From assembly GCF_013386165.1 (NCBI RefSeq), contig NZ_JACAOS010000017.1, forward strand, positions 186,001 to 250,000: DNA of 64,000 nucleotides, in the 5' to 3' direction. Made by a program: the position numbers and the translations under genes. Positions 27,654-37,432 of this stretch are shown one piece after another. Numbering within the stretch: position 1 is the first letter of the stretch; each line of letters begins with the position of its first letter. The notes below the pieces were generated by a model. It saw only the letters and a program-made list of their open reading frames with translations. It ran no database searches and was not told the origin of the DNA. Source of the DNA: Pseudomonas gingeri. Its GTDB lineage: Bacteria > Pseudomonadota > Gammaproteobacteria > Pseudomonadales > Pseudomonadaceae.

Positions 27654-27790
27654 GCAATTTAATGCGTTCGGTGAGCGAAAACTGTCTACAGAACTGCAAT
27701 ATAGTACATATCAGCTCATCGTCTTCGCCTAAAAAACGCAATAAAATGCGTTTTTAGCCCGTAGAGCGGACAATTTACGCAATAAAATGC
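27654..27790. promoter_or_regulatory. Three GCA-N6-TGC operators upstream of the HTH module
   Basis: GCAATTTAATGC (27654-27665), GCAATAAAATGC (27738-27749) and GCAATAAAATGC (27779-27790). Spacings of 84 and 41 bp are close to eight and four helical turns, so all face the same side. The middle copy sits in a hairpin (AAAAACGCA/TGCGTTTTT). Likely sites for the HTH protein. Confidence 0.55.
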
Positions 27791-27796
27791 AGACGT

Positions 27797-27830
27797 ATGG
27801 CACTGAACGACGATTCGTTCAAGATCAAAA
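27797..27830 (+). repeat. 34-bp duplicate of the AT4 3' coding region
   Basis: Matches 27003-27036 inside AT4 at 32 of 34 positions (both contain TCGTTCAAGATCAAAA). It lies between the operators and the tolC stop, as a leftover of a duplicated or lost autotransporter end. Confidence 0.75.
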
Positions 27831-27834
27831 CTCA

Positions 27835-29178
27835 TCAACCGAGATCGGCAACAAAAACCTCATCGATCCTGGCCAGGTCGCTCTCATTGAGGATGCCGGC
27901 GTGGAAACGCAACTTTACCCACGCCATCAGATAATCGTAACGGGCCTTGGCCAGCCCGCTACGGGTGCTGAACCGCTCTTGCTCGGCATTGAGCAGGTCG
28001 AGGTTGACCCGCTCTCCTCCCAGCAGGCTCTTTTGCGTCGAAACCACCAACGACTCCGCTGAAGCCAGGGCCTTCTGATAAGCCCGTAGTTTGCTCTCCC
28101 CCGACAGACACGCACTGAACTGGCGGCGCAGTTCGATCAGCGTCTCACGGGTCTTGGCCTCCAGTTCGTACTCCGTTTGCTCAAGGGTCCGACTGGCCTT
28201 GCGCACGGAAGCCGAAACACCGCCCCCCGCAAACAACGGCACATTCAACTCGATGCCAATGCTGTTGGTGCTGTTGCGCTGGTCATAAGTGCTGCTGCTA
28301 TCGGATTCCGATTTGCGCAGGCTGGCGTAGGCCGTGACCTTGGGCAAGTGCCCGGCACGACTGCGCTCCACCTCATGCCTGGCCACTTCGACAGCCTGGC
28401 GTTGAGAAGCCAGCAACGGGTTTTGCACCAGCGCCATCCGATGCCAATGATCAAATGTCGCCGGTTCCATGGGAAAGGCCTGGAACGCCGCGGACAGCGG
28501 CGCCAGATCGTTGATGGCAAGCCGCGGCTCGCCCATCAGGGCGCCCAACTCCCGCAGGGCGGCATCCTGTTCGTCATGGGCCTCGATCTGCTGCGCCGTG
28601 GCCAGTTCAAAACGCGACTCGGCCTCAAGGATATCGGTACGCGTGCCCTCGCCCTGACGAAACAGCCGGGTGTTGCGCTGGAGCTGCTGCTCAAAGGCCT
28701 TTTTCCTGGCCTCGGCAATGTCGATCTGGTCCTGGGCCAACAAGGCCCTGGTGTAGGCACTGAGTACTCGCAATAGCAGCTCCTGGCTCTTGTTGCGAAA
28801 AACCTCATCGGCAAACAGCGACTGGGCAACGCCTTTGCGATAAGCGGCATAGGCTTCGTAATCGAGCAACGGTTGCTGCAGGGTCAGTGCCGATGTGGCA
28901 CTGCGATAGCGGCGCTGGTCATGGCTGCTGCCCGCCGCCCTGAACGAAGTGATCCTGGATTCATTACGCCCCAGGTTGTGACTGTAGGACAGCCGGGGCA
29001 GCAGCCCCGCCAGGCCAAGGGCATCGCTTTCGCGCCCAGCATCGCGGGCTTTCATTGCGCCCTGAAACAGCGGGTCATGCAGCAAGGCCGACTCATACAC
29101 TTGAAAGGGCCCCAGGGCATGACTTTCGAGGCTGGCGATCAAGGCAAGCAGCGCAACCGGTATCGATAATATTTTCAT
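27835..29178 (-). CDS. TolC-family outer-membrane protein of a type I secretion system
   Basis: 447-residue OMP with signal peptide (MKILSIPVALLALIASLESHA, cleavage before LGPFQVYESAL). The two OEP repeats are visible: PRLSYSHNL near residue 60, LQQPLLDYEAYAAY near 100, and in the second half PKVTAYASLR and NVPLFAGGGVSASV near 310. Length and opening (QVYESALLHDPLF) are those of AprF/PrtF/HasF. It is the last gene of the run substrate-ABC-adaptor-TolC, 17 bases after the adaptor, and completes the trans-envelope channel. It is dedicated rather than the housekeeping TolC, judged from context. Confidence 0.88.
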   Translation of the reverse strand: MKILSIPVALLALIASLESHALGPFQVYESALLHDPLFQGAMKARDAGRESDALGLAGLLPRLSYSHNLGRNESRITSFRAAGSSHDQRRYRSATSALTLQQPLLDYEAYAAYRKGVAQSLFADEVFRNKSQELLLRVLSAYTRALLAQDQIDIAEARKKAFEQQLQRNTRLFRQGEGTRTDILEAESRFELATAQQIEAHDEQDAALRELGALMGEPRLAINDLAPLSAAFQAFPMEPATFDHWHRMALVQNPLLASQRQAVEVARHEVERSRAGHLPKVTAYASLRKSESDSSSTYDQRNSTNSIGIELNVPLFAGGGVSASVRKASRTLEQTEYELEAKTRETLIELRRQFSACLSGESKLRAYQKALASAESLVVSTQKSLLGGERVNLDLLNAEQERFSTRSGLAKARYDYLMAWVKLRFHAGILNESDLARIDEVFVADLG

Positions 29179-29195
29179 GACAGCAGACCAACGTC

Positions 29196-30524
29196 CTATT
29201 CGGTCAATGAGGCGCTCACGCGATCCAGTAGCGGTTTGAACAGGTAGTTGAGCAGCGAGCGTTCCCCGGTACGGACGAACATCTCGGCCGGCATGCCGGG
29301 CTTGATCACCAGCCCATTGAGTTTTTCCAGGGAGGCTTCACTGACCGTGCTGCGTATCAGGTAGTAGGGGCCGCCCGTTTTTTCGTCGAGCAGCTGGTCG
29401 GCCGACACCAGGCTGACCTCGCCGGCGACACGGGGTGTCACACTCTGATTGAACGCCGTGAACAGGATATCCACTGACTGGCCAGGACTGACCTTGTCCA
29501 CCAGGCTGACTGGCAAGCGTCCCTCCACTTCCAGAGGCTGGCCTTGCGGCACGATCTCCAGCAGCGTGTCGCCGGCACGGACCACGGCGCCCTCGGTATG
29601 CACGCTCAAGTTGACGGCAATCCCTTGCGCCGGCGCGCTGACCTCCGTGTGCTGCAAGTCAAAACGCGCTGACATCAGCTGTTGTTCCAGGGTCAGGCAC
29701 TTGAGTCGCACATCGGCCAACTGACCACGGACCTCGGTCTGATACTGCTCGACATGCTGGGAAAGCTTGAGCTGCGACTCGAGTATTTCCTGTTTCAGCA
29801 GCCCGATTTCCCCCCCGTTCCGCGCGATCTGCTGCTGCACCTGGGACAACTGGCGCTCCTGCTCAAGCAGACGATTACTCGCAATATGTCCCTCATCCGC
29901 CAGGGGGCGCAGTTTCTCCACTTGACGGCGCAGCGATCCGGCCTGGGCCAGCAGGTCATTGCGGGCTTGGCCCAGGCCGGACAGTTGGGCGGTCGCCCCG
30001 TCGATGCGCGCACGTAGGCCCGCCTGCTCGCGAGAAAAAGCCTCGCGCCGACTGTTGAACAGTTGCCGCTGCCCCTCCAGAACCACCGCCAACAACGGAT
30101 CGACATCGGTAATCAATTCGGCGGGAAAGCGAACCTGCGCCAGATTGTCCCGCTCGCCCTCCCAGCGGGCCTGAGTGGCCAGGGCTTGGCGGTACTGGGC
30201 TTGCAAGGATTGGACAGTGGCCGATAGTTGGGTCTGATCCAGGCGAAACAGCACCTGCCCCTTCTCGACCCGCTGCCCTTCCCTGACCAGGATCCCACTG
30301 ACCGCTCCGCCTCCCAGGGACTGGACCGCCTTGCGCTTGCCGGACACCACGACCGTGCCCGGCACACTGACGCCTTGATCCAGCGGAGCCAGGGCCGCCC
30401 AGGTGAAGAAACCACCGGCACCGAACACCACCAGTATCCAGCCCAACCTCACGAAAAATGCGGCCCCGCGCGGCGAGCACGAAGCGGGCGCAGGACGATG
30501 TTGCTTTGCGCTGTCTGAAGTCAT
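29196..30524 (-). CDS. HlyD-family periplasmic adaptor of a type I secretion system
   Basis: 442-residue membrane-fusion protein: cytoplasmic N-tail, one transmembrane helix (LGWILVVFGAGGFFTWAAL, about residues 28-46), beta-barrel/lipoyl start LDQGVSVPGTVVVSGKRKAVQSLGGG, long coiled-coil hairpin (residues about 100-285), then VNLSVHTEGAVVRAGDTLLEIVPQG and the HlyD C-terminal beta region ending PGMPAEMFVRTGERSLLNYL. That is the PrtE/AprE/HasE type. The start overlaps the stop of the ABC gene by four bases (ATGA), so the two are translationally coupled. Confidence 0.93.
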   Translation of the reverse strand: MTSDSAKQHRPAPASCSPRGAAFFVRLGWILVVFGAGGFFTWAALAPLDQGVSVPGTVVVSGKRKAVQSLGGGAVSGILVREGQRVEKGQVLFRLDQTQLSATVQSLQAQYRQALATQARWEGERDNLAQVRFPAELITDVDPLLAVVLEGQRQLFNSRREAFSREQAGLRARIDGATAQLSGLGQARNDLLAQAGSLRRQVEKLRPLADEGHIASNRLLEQERQLSQVQQQIARNGGEIGLLKQEILESQLKLSQHVEQYQTEVRGQLADVRLKCLTLEQQLMSARFDLQHTEVSAPAQGIAVNLSVHTEGAVVRAGDTLLEIVPQGQPLEVEGRLPVSLVDKVSPGQSVDILFTAFNQSVTPRVAGEVSLVSADQLLDEKTGGPYYLIRSTVSEASLEKLNGLVIKPGMPAEMFVRTGERSLLNYLFKPLLDRVSASLTE

Positions 30525-32257
30525 GCGCCTGTTTTCCCTGGTGATTGACCCGCGGCTTTCGACGCGGGCTCCCGGGTTCTCGATAAACCTTCGAGCACTT
30601 CCGAACGCGAACCAAAGGCCCGCACTTTCCCCTCTTCCAGCAGCATCAACCGATCGGCCTGGACCAGAACGTTGGTACGGTGGGTCACCAGAATCACGGT
30701 GCTGCCCTGGGCTTTCAGTTGGGCAATGGCTTGGATAAGGGCCGCTTCACCCTCGGTATCAAGGTTGGAATTCGGCTCATCGAGCACCACCAGGCGCGGC
30801 CGGTCATAGAGCACCCGGGCCAAGGCCACGCGCTGCTTCTGGCCTCCGGAAAGACCGGCGCCCGCGTCCCCCAACACCGAGTCATAACCCTGTGGCAAAC
30901 GCAGGATCAACTCATGAACACCCGCCTGGCGGGCCGCCTCGACGACCTTGTCCGGGTTCGGTTCGCCGAAACGGGCAATGTTTTCAGCCACGGAACCGCT
31001 GAACAGCTCGATGTTCTGGGACAAGTAGCCGATATGCGGACCCAGTTCATTGCGGGCCCAGCGGTGGATATCGGCACCGTCCAGCCGCACCACTCCACCC
31101 TGGACCGGCCAGATGCCCAGCAGCACGCGAATCAGGGTCGACTTGCCCGCGCCGGAAGCCCCCAGCACGCCCAGCACTTCCCCGGCCGCCAGCTTGAAAC
31201 TCACCTGGTGCAAGGTCGTGGTCCGCGTGCCGGGAGGCCCTGCACTCACCTGCTCGAACGCCAGTTGCCCCTTGGGGGTGGGCAAGGCCATCGCTCCCGC
31301 CGATTCGGGAAACTCGGCAAGCAGCGCGTCCAGACGCCGATACGCCGACCGGGCGGCGTTCCAGTGCTTGGAGGTGGCAATCAACTGGTCGATGGGCAGC
31401 AGCAGCCTTCCCATCAGGATGGAACCGGCAATCATCATCCCGGCGCTCATCTCGCCGACGATCACCAGCAACGCACCCAGCCCCAGCACCAGGGATTGCA
31501 GGCACTGGCGAAAGCCTTTGCTCAGATGGGTCATGAGCGCGCCGGTATCGCTGGCACGGTTCTGTTGCGAGAGAAAACGCGCGTAGGGCTCGAACCAGCG
31601 TTGGCGCAACACCTCCAGCATGCCCATGGCCTGAATGGTTTCGGCATTGCGCAAATGGCTGGTGGCCAATTGGCTGGCCTCTTGCGAATGGCGACCGGCT
31701 TCAGCCAGCGGCTTGCTGGTCAGACACTCATTGAGCAGCGCCAGGGTCACCAGCAGCACGGCGCCGACACAGGCGAAGACACCCAGCCAGAAGCTGAACA
31801 TGAACATTACCACCAGGTAGATTGGAAACCAGGGCGCATCGAAAAAAGCGAACAAGGCCGGGCCGGTCAGGAACTGGCGAATCTGGTTCAGGTCGCCGAG
31901 CGCCTGCGCGCCATGCCCGTCACCGCGGACCCGATTGCGCTCGAAGGCGGCTTGGTAGACACGCAGGTTGAACCGATGATCGAGATGCCCTGCGACACGG
32001 CTGACGACAAAATTGCGAACGGTCTCCAGCAGCCCGATAAAAACGAAGAATCCCACGATCATCAAGGTCAACATGACCAGCGTGGTCTGGTTTTGCGAAG
32101 TCAGCACCCGATCATAAACCTGCAGCATGTAAATCGAGGGGGCCAGCATCAGCACATTGATCAAGGCGGTAAAACAGCCCACGCTGATCAGAATACGCTT
32201 ATATTCCCCGAGCACTTCTATCAACGGTGCCGTGGGCTTTGTCGTCAAGGGCTTCAT
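30521..32257 (-). CDS. Type I secretion ABC transporter (permease/ATPase), PrtD/HasD type
   Basis: 578-residue inner-membrane exporter. N-terminal transmembrane domain (about residues 20-310; YMLQVYDRVLTSQNQTTLV is characteristic of the PrtD group) without a C39-like extension. The nucleotide-binding domain has Walker A GASGAGKST near residue 368, the signature LSGGQKQR near 470 and Walker B LVVLDEPNSNLD near 490. Exporters lacking the C39-like domain usually handle substrates with an uncleaved C-terminal signal (RTX proteases, lipases, HasA). The gene encoding the candidate substrate lies 123 bases upstream, with a hairpin in the gap. Confidence 0.94.
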   Translation of the reverse strand: MKPLTTKPTAPLIEVLGEYKRILISVGCFTALINVLMLAPSIYMLQVYDRVLTSQNQTTLVMLTLMIVGFFVFIGLLETVRNFVVSRVAGHLDHRFNLRVYQAAFERNRVRGDGHGAQALGDLNQIRQFLTGPALFAFFDAPWFPIYLVVMFMFSFWLGVFACVGAVLLVTLALLNECLTSKPLAEAGRHSQEASQLATSHLRNAETIQAMGMLEVLRQRWFEPYARFLSQQNRASDTGALMTHLSKGFRQCLQSLVLGLGALLVIVGEMSAGMMIAGSILMGRLLLPIDQLIATSKHWNAARSAYRRLDALLAEFPESAGAMALPTPKGQLAFEQVSAGPPGTRTTTLHQVSFKLAAGEVLGVLGASGAGKSTLIRVLLGIWPVQGGVVRLDGADIHRWARNELGPHIGYLSQNIELFSGSVAENIARFGEPNPDKVVEAARQAGVHELILRLPQGYDSVLGDAGAGLSGGQKQRVALARVLYDRPRLVVLDEPNSNLDTEGEAALIQAIAQLKAQGSTVILVTHRTNVLVQADRLMLLEEGKVRAFGSRSEVLEGLSRTREPASKAAGQSPGKTGA

Positions 32258-32297
32258 TGACTTCCTTGAATATTATTTCGCGCGCGCAAAACATCAG

Positions 32298-32324
32298 AAG
32301 AGCAGCGCCCAGGGCACTGCTCTT
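32298..32324 (-). terminator. Attenuator-like hairpin between substrate gene and ABC gene
   Basis: AAGAGCAG (32298-32305) pairs with CTGCTCTT (32317-32324), 11-nt loop. On the minus strand a weak T-run (GATGTTTTGCG) follows. It would let the substrate gene be transcribed in excess over the exporter genes. Confidence 0.5.
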
Positions 32325-32380
32325 GGTGAGCTCAAACGAATAAATTGACCGGGCTATTTATAAACCGGTGAAATGGCCTA

Positions 32381-32839
32381 TTACGCAGCCATATCCAGAA
32401 TATAGGGGAACGCCCCATCATCAATAAGCCAGTCGAAGCTGTTGTTAAACTCGCTGTAGGCATCCGGCTGATTGACTGCGGGCGCAGACTCGACGTGCGT
32501 TATGTCATTCTTTTCTACCAGGCCGGAAATCACTTCATAAGCCTCTTCTTCAAGCCCGTCAAACGCATCGCTGTGGGGGTCCTGTTCGCCCATGAATCCC
32601 CGAGGTTCCGGCGGTGTATAATTTGCAAGACGCTCAAGCAGCTCCTGGAACTTTAAAATTTCTTGCTCCACAACTTTTGCAATCGCGGCAAGTTCGTTGC
32701 TCCAACCCTGAAAGTCGAAATCAGCGTTGGCGCCAAAGAAAGGAGGCTTGGCAGCAGGATGTGTTGCCTCAAGCTGTTCAAGCTGTGCTTGCCAGAAAGG
32801 CGGCGTCCGATCAGGAAAGCCATGATTGTGCCTTGACAT
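32381..32839 (-). CDS. Candidate substrate of the adjacent type I secretion system (152 aa, unknown family)
   Basis: Not recognised. Small acidic protein with no signal peptide, no cysteine, no transmembrane segment and no RTX nonapeptides. The start is the ATG at 32839 (MSRHNHGFPDR), chosen because TGGAG lies seven bases upstream; an in-frame ATG eight codons earlier lacks that. It has an alpha-helical middle (QGWSNELAAIAKVVEQEIL; FQELLERLANY), a proline patch, and an acidic/aromatic C-terminus FDWLIDDGAFPYILDMAA. The tail, an acidic residue followed by small and hydrophobic residues at the very end, resembles C-terminal signals of PrtD/HasD-type exporters (HasA ends similarly). It is first in the T1SS gene run, and the DNA looks less GC-rich than its neighbours. 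Substrate role is inference. Confidence 0.6.
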   Translation of the reverse strand: MSRHNHGFPDRTPPFWQAQLEQLEATHPAAKPPFFGANADFDFQGWSNELAAIAKVVEQEILKFQELLERLANYTPPEPRGFMGEQDPHSDAFDGLEEEAYEVISGLVEKNDITHVESAPAVNQPDAYSEFNNSFDWLIDDGAFPYILDMAA

Positions 32840-32972
32840 AAACCACTCCATATCACTACGCATTAATGAGCGCCCAATACCCTATCGGGCATACTCGTCG
32901 CCTATTTAATGAGACTTATGAAGTGAGGGTTATATAAATAGATATCACCATTGTTCCATGGCAAAACCAGAA

Positions 32973-33000
32973 CAAAAAAAAGGGGAGCACATGCTCCCCC
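32973..33000 (-). terminator. Rho-independent terminator of pycA-oadA
   Basis: GGGGAGCA (32982-32989) and TGCTCCCC (32992-32999) with a 2-base gap, and an A-run at 32974-32981 that is a U-run on the minus strand. Lies 33 bases past the oadA stop. Confidence 0.9.
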
Positions 33001-33032
33001 GAGGAAAAACGTTGGTAGTCGAAGGCGTTAGA

Positions 33033-34841
33033 TCAGCCTTCGATCTCGATCAGGATCTCGCCCGGGTTGACCCGGTCGCCCTTGGCCACATGGATGGCCG
33101 TGACCTTGCCCGACACCGCCGCCTGCACTTCGGTTTCCATTTTCATGGCCTCGGTGATCAGTACGGCCTGGCCGGCTTTCACGGTGTCGCCTTCCTTGAC
33201 CAGCACGTCGACGATATTGCCCGGCATGGTGGTGCTGACATGGCCCGGCGCGCTGGCCTGCTTGCGCTTGCTGCTGCCACCGCTGACAAACTCGTTGAGC
33301 GGTTCGAACACCACTTCTTCCGGCATGCCGTCGATGGACAGGTAGAAGTGCCGCTTGCCTTCGGCTTTCACGCCGACACCGGTGATGTCCACGCGGTAGG
33401 TTTCGCCGTGCACGTCGATCACGAATTCAGTCGGTACGCCCTCGCCGCCCGCCGAACGTACGCCACCGGCCTCAGGGATCGGCAACAGCGCTTCAGGAAC
33501 CAGGGTGCCGGCCTCACGCTCTTCGAGGAACTTGCGTCCGATATCCGGGAACATGGCGTAGGTCAGCACGTCTTCTTCCGACTTGGCCAAGGCGCCGATC
33601 TCACCGCGCAACTTGACCATTTCCGGCTTGAGCAGGTCGGCTGGACGGACGTCGATCACTTCCTCGCTGCCGATGGCCTGGCGCCGCAGTTTCTCGTTGA
33701 CGGTGCCCGGCGCCTTGCCGTAGCCGCCTTGCAGGTACAGCTTCACTTCGTTGGTGATGGTCTTGTAACGCTCACCAGCGAGGACGTTGAAGAACGCCTG
33801 GGTGCCGACGATCTGCGAAGTCGGGGTCACCAGCGGCGGGAAGCCGAGGTCTTCACGCACTCGCGGAATCTCTGCCAGCACTTCGCCCATGCGGCTCAAG
33901 GCGCCCTGCTCTTTCAGCTGGTTGGCGAGGTTGGAAATCATCCCGCCCGGCACCTGGTTGACCTGCACACGGGTGTCGACCGCAGTGAATTCACTTTCGA
34001 ACTGGTGGTACTTCTTGCGCACGGCGTAGAAGTACAGGCCGATTTCCTGCAACAGTTGCAGGTCCAGGCCGGTGTCGAACTCGCTGCCTTTAAGGGCCGC
34101 GACCATCGATTCAGTGCCCGGATGGCTGGTGCCCCAGGCGAAGCTGGAGATCGCCGTGTCGATATGATCGGCGCCGTTCTCCACAGCCTTGAGCTGGCAC
34201 ATCGCGGCCAGGCCGGCGGTGTCGTGGGAATGGATAAACACCGGCAGCGACTGCTCGCTTTTCAACGCCTTGACCAGTTCGCCCGTGGCGAAAGGGGTCA
34301 GCAAGCCGGCCATGTCCTTGATCGCCACCGAGTCGCAACCCATGGCTTCCATCTGCTTGGCCTGGGCCACGAACGCCTCGATGGTGTGCACCGGGCTGGT
34401 GGTGTAGGCGATGGTGCCCTGGGCATGCTTGCCCGCCGCTTTCACCGCTTCGATGGCAACCCGAAGGTTACGCACATCGTTCATGGCGTCGAAAATGCGG
34501 AACACATCAATGCCATTGACCGCCGCCTTGGCGACGAAGGCCCTGACCACGTCGTCGCTGTAATGGCGGTAGCCCAGCAGGTTCTGACCGCGCAGGAGCA
34601 TTTGCAGACGGGTGTTGGGCAATGCCGCACGCAGTTGGCGCAGACGCTCCCACGGGTCTTCCTTCAGGAAGCGTACGCAGGCGTCGAAGGTCGCGCCGCC
34701 CCAGACTTCCAGGGACCAGTAGCCGACCTTGTCGAGCTTCTCGCAGATCGGCAGCATGTCTTCGGTGCGCATGCGGGTGGCGAGCAGCGATTGATGAGCG
34801 TCGCGCAGGATCGTGTCGGTAACGTGAATCTTCTTAGTCAT
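33033..34841 (-). CDS. oadA: Pyruvate carboxylase subunit B / oxaloacetate decarboxylase alpha-like
   Basis: 602-residue biotin carboxyl carrier plus carboxyltransferase subunit. With the next gene it carboxylates pyruvate to oxaloacetate (anaplerosis). The carboxyltransferase TIM barrel begins VTDTILRDAHQSLLATRMRTEDM; catalytic and metal residues are in the KDMAGLL and HSHDTAG motifs. A C-terminal biotinyl domain has the biotin lysine in ITEAMKMETEV near residue 570. The start at 34841 (MTKKIHVTD) has GAGGATTACTCC upstream. It is 11 bases after the subunit A gene and shares its operon. Called oadA or pycB in different pseudomonads (recalled PA5435). Confidence 0.95.
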   Translation of the reverse strand: MTKKIHVTDTILRDAHQSLLATRMRTEDMLPICEKLDKVGYWSLEVWGGATFDACVRFLKEDPWERLRQLRAALPNTRLQMLLRGQNLLGYRHYSDDVVRAFVAKAAVNGIDVFRIFDAMNDVRNLRVAIEAVKAAGKHAQGTIAYTTSPVHTIEAFVAQAKQMEAMGCDSVAIKDMAGLLTPFATGELVKALKSEQSLPVFIHSHDTAGLAAMCQLKAVENGADHIDTAISSFAWGTSHPGTESMVAALKGSEFDTGLDLQLLQEIGLYFYAVRKKYHQFESEFTAVDTRVQVNQVPGGMISNLANQLKEQGALSRMGEVLAEIPRVREDLGFPPLVTPTSQIVGTQAFFNVLAGERYKTITNEVKLYLQGGYGKAPGTVNEKLRRQAIGSEEVIDVRPADLLKPEMVKLRGEIGALAKSEEDVLTYAMFPDIGRKFLEEREAGTLVPEALLPIPEAGGVRSAGGEGVPTEFVIDVHGETYRVDITGVGVKAEGKRHFYLSIDGMPEEVVFEPLNEFVSGGSSKRKQASAPGHVSTTMPGNIVDVLVKEGDTVKAGQAVLITEAMKMETEVQAAVSGKVTAIHVAKGDRVNPGEILIEIEG

Positions 34842-34852
34842 TGGAGTAATCC

Positions 34853-36268
<1,416 letters not shown>

Positions 36269-36396
36269 TTGGAAATTCCTAAGCCGCTGGAACAAACAAC
36301 CCTTGGGGTGCAACCGGAAAACGGGTCGGCGCGTGACTAAATGTTTCAAGCCAGTCGCGCAGTCCACACTAGTCCTACCCAGCGATAAACCAAAAT

Positions 36397-36432
36397 CAAT
36401 AATTATTGGGTCACTCATAAGCAAAAGCTTAT
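36397..36432. promoter_or_regulatory. Two palindromes in the pycA-pycR divergent gap
   Basis: CAATAATTATTG (36397-36408) is a perfect 12-bp palindrome and ATAAGC-AAAA-GCTTAT (36417-36432) a perfect 6-4-6 inverted repeat. They lie 129-164 bases upstream of pycA and 38-73 bases upstream of pycR, the usual place for LysR-type operators. Confidence 0.5.
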
Positions 36433-36469
36433 AGTTAGACCGTTCGCAGCCCCCATGAGTGTTTAGAAA

Positions 36470-37432
36470 ATGCGTAAGTCCTTGATGCGTATGACATTGC
36501 GTCAACTCAAGATTTTTAATGAGGTCTGCGATCTGCGTTCCTACAGCCGCGCAGCTGATGAAATGTCTCTCACACAGCCAGCCGTCAGCCTACAAATTCG
36601 TCAGTTGGAAGAGCTGATCGGCCAGCCGTTATTCGACTACGTCGGCAAAAAGCTCTACATGACCGAAGCGGCTGAAGCGTTACAGCGGGCCAGCCGGGAC
36701 ATTTTCGGCCGGCTGGAAAACCTCGATATGCAGCTCTCGGACATGCAGGGCTCGCTGCAGGGGCAACTGAAACTGGCGGTGGAATCCAGCGCCAAGTACT
36801 TCGTCCCGCACCTGTTTGCCGCATTCAAGCGCCAGCATCCCGAGGTCAATCTGCACCTGACCGTGGTCAACCGCGCGCAGGCGATCCGGCGCCTGTCGGA
36901 TAACCGTGACGACTTGCTGATCATGTCGATGGTGCCCCAGGACATGGGGCTCGAATTCCTGCCGTTCCTGAACAATCCGATTGTCGCAGTAGCACCGCCC
37001 GATCACCCGTTGTGCCACGGCGGCCCGCTGCGCTTGCAGGACCTGGAGCCGTATACGTTGTTGATCCGGGAAGCGGGGTCAGGGACGCGAATCGCCTGCG
37101 AGGAGTATTTCAAGGAGAAGCGCGTGCACTTCTCGCAGACGCTGGAAGTGACGTCGGGCGAAGCCCAGCGCGAATGCGTGGTGGCGGGGCTGGGCTTGGC
37201 CCTGTTGACGCGCCATGCCCTGAGCCTGGAACTGGCGACCGGCGTGCTCCGAGAACTGCCGGTGGAAGAACTGCCGCTCTATCGCAGTTGGTGCCTGGTT
37301 CAGGCCAAGGACAAACGCCTGTCACCGGTCGCCCATGCGTTCCTGGGGTTTATTCGCAGTGAACGATTAAAAATCAGCGGGCTGGTTGAGCGCTTCGACG
37401 GTCGGATGCCGAGTCCGCCTGCCAGTAATTGA
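36470..37432 (+). CDS. pycR: LysR-type regulator PycR
   Basis: 320-residue LTTR. N-terminal winged helix: LRQLKIFNEVCDLRSYSRAADEMSLTQPAVSLQIRQLEELIGQPLF (about residues 10-55), then a periplasmic-binding-like effector domain (about 95-300). Divergent from pycA-oadA, the arrangement of P. aeruginosa PA5437 (PycR, reported as controlling pycAB and virulence traits; recalled). Two further Met codons at residues 6 and 8 are alternative starts. Its 3' end overlaps a convergent small gene by 59 bases. Confidence 0.9.
   Translation: MRKSLMRMTLRQLKIFNEVCDLRSYSRAADEMSLTQPAVSLQIRQLEELIGQPLFDYVGKKLYMTEAAEALQRASRDIFGRLENLDMQLSDMQGSLQGQLKLAVESSAKYFVPHLFAAFKRQHPEVNLHLTVVNRAQAIRRLSDNRDDLLIMSMVPQDMGLEFLPFLNNPIVAVAPPDHPLCHGGPLRLQDLEPYTLLIREAGSGTRIACEEYFKEKRVHFSQTLEVTSGEAQRECVVAGLGLALLTRHALSLELATGVLRELPVEELPLYRSWCLVQAKDKRLSPVAHAFLGFIRSERLKISGLVERFDGRMPSPPASN

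Noticed and set aside
32381..32839. HasA-type hemophore as identity of the T1SS candidate substrate
   Set aside because: Only the extreme C-terminus resembles HasA; the heme-binding His/Tyr loops and the length (about 205 aa) do not match, and no hasR receptor gene is near.
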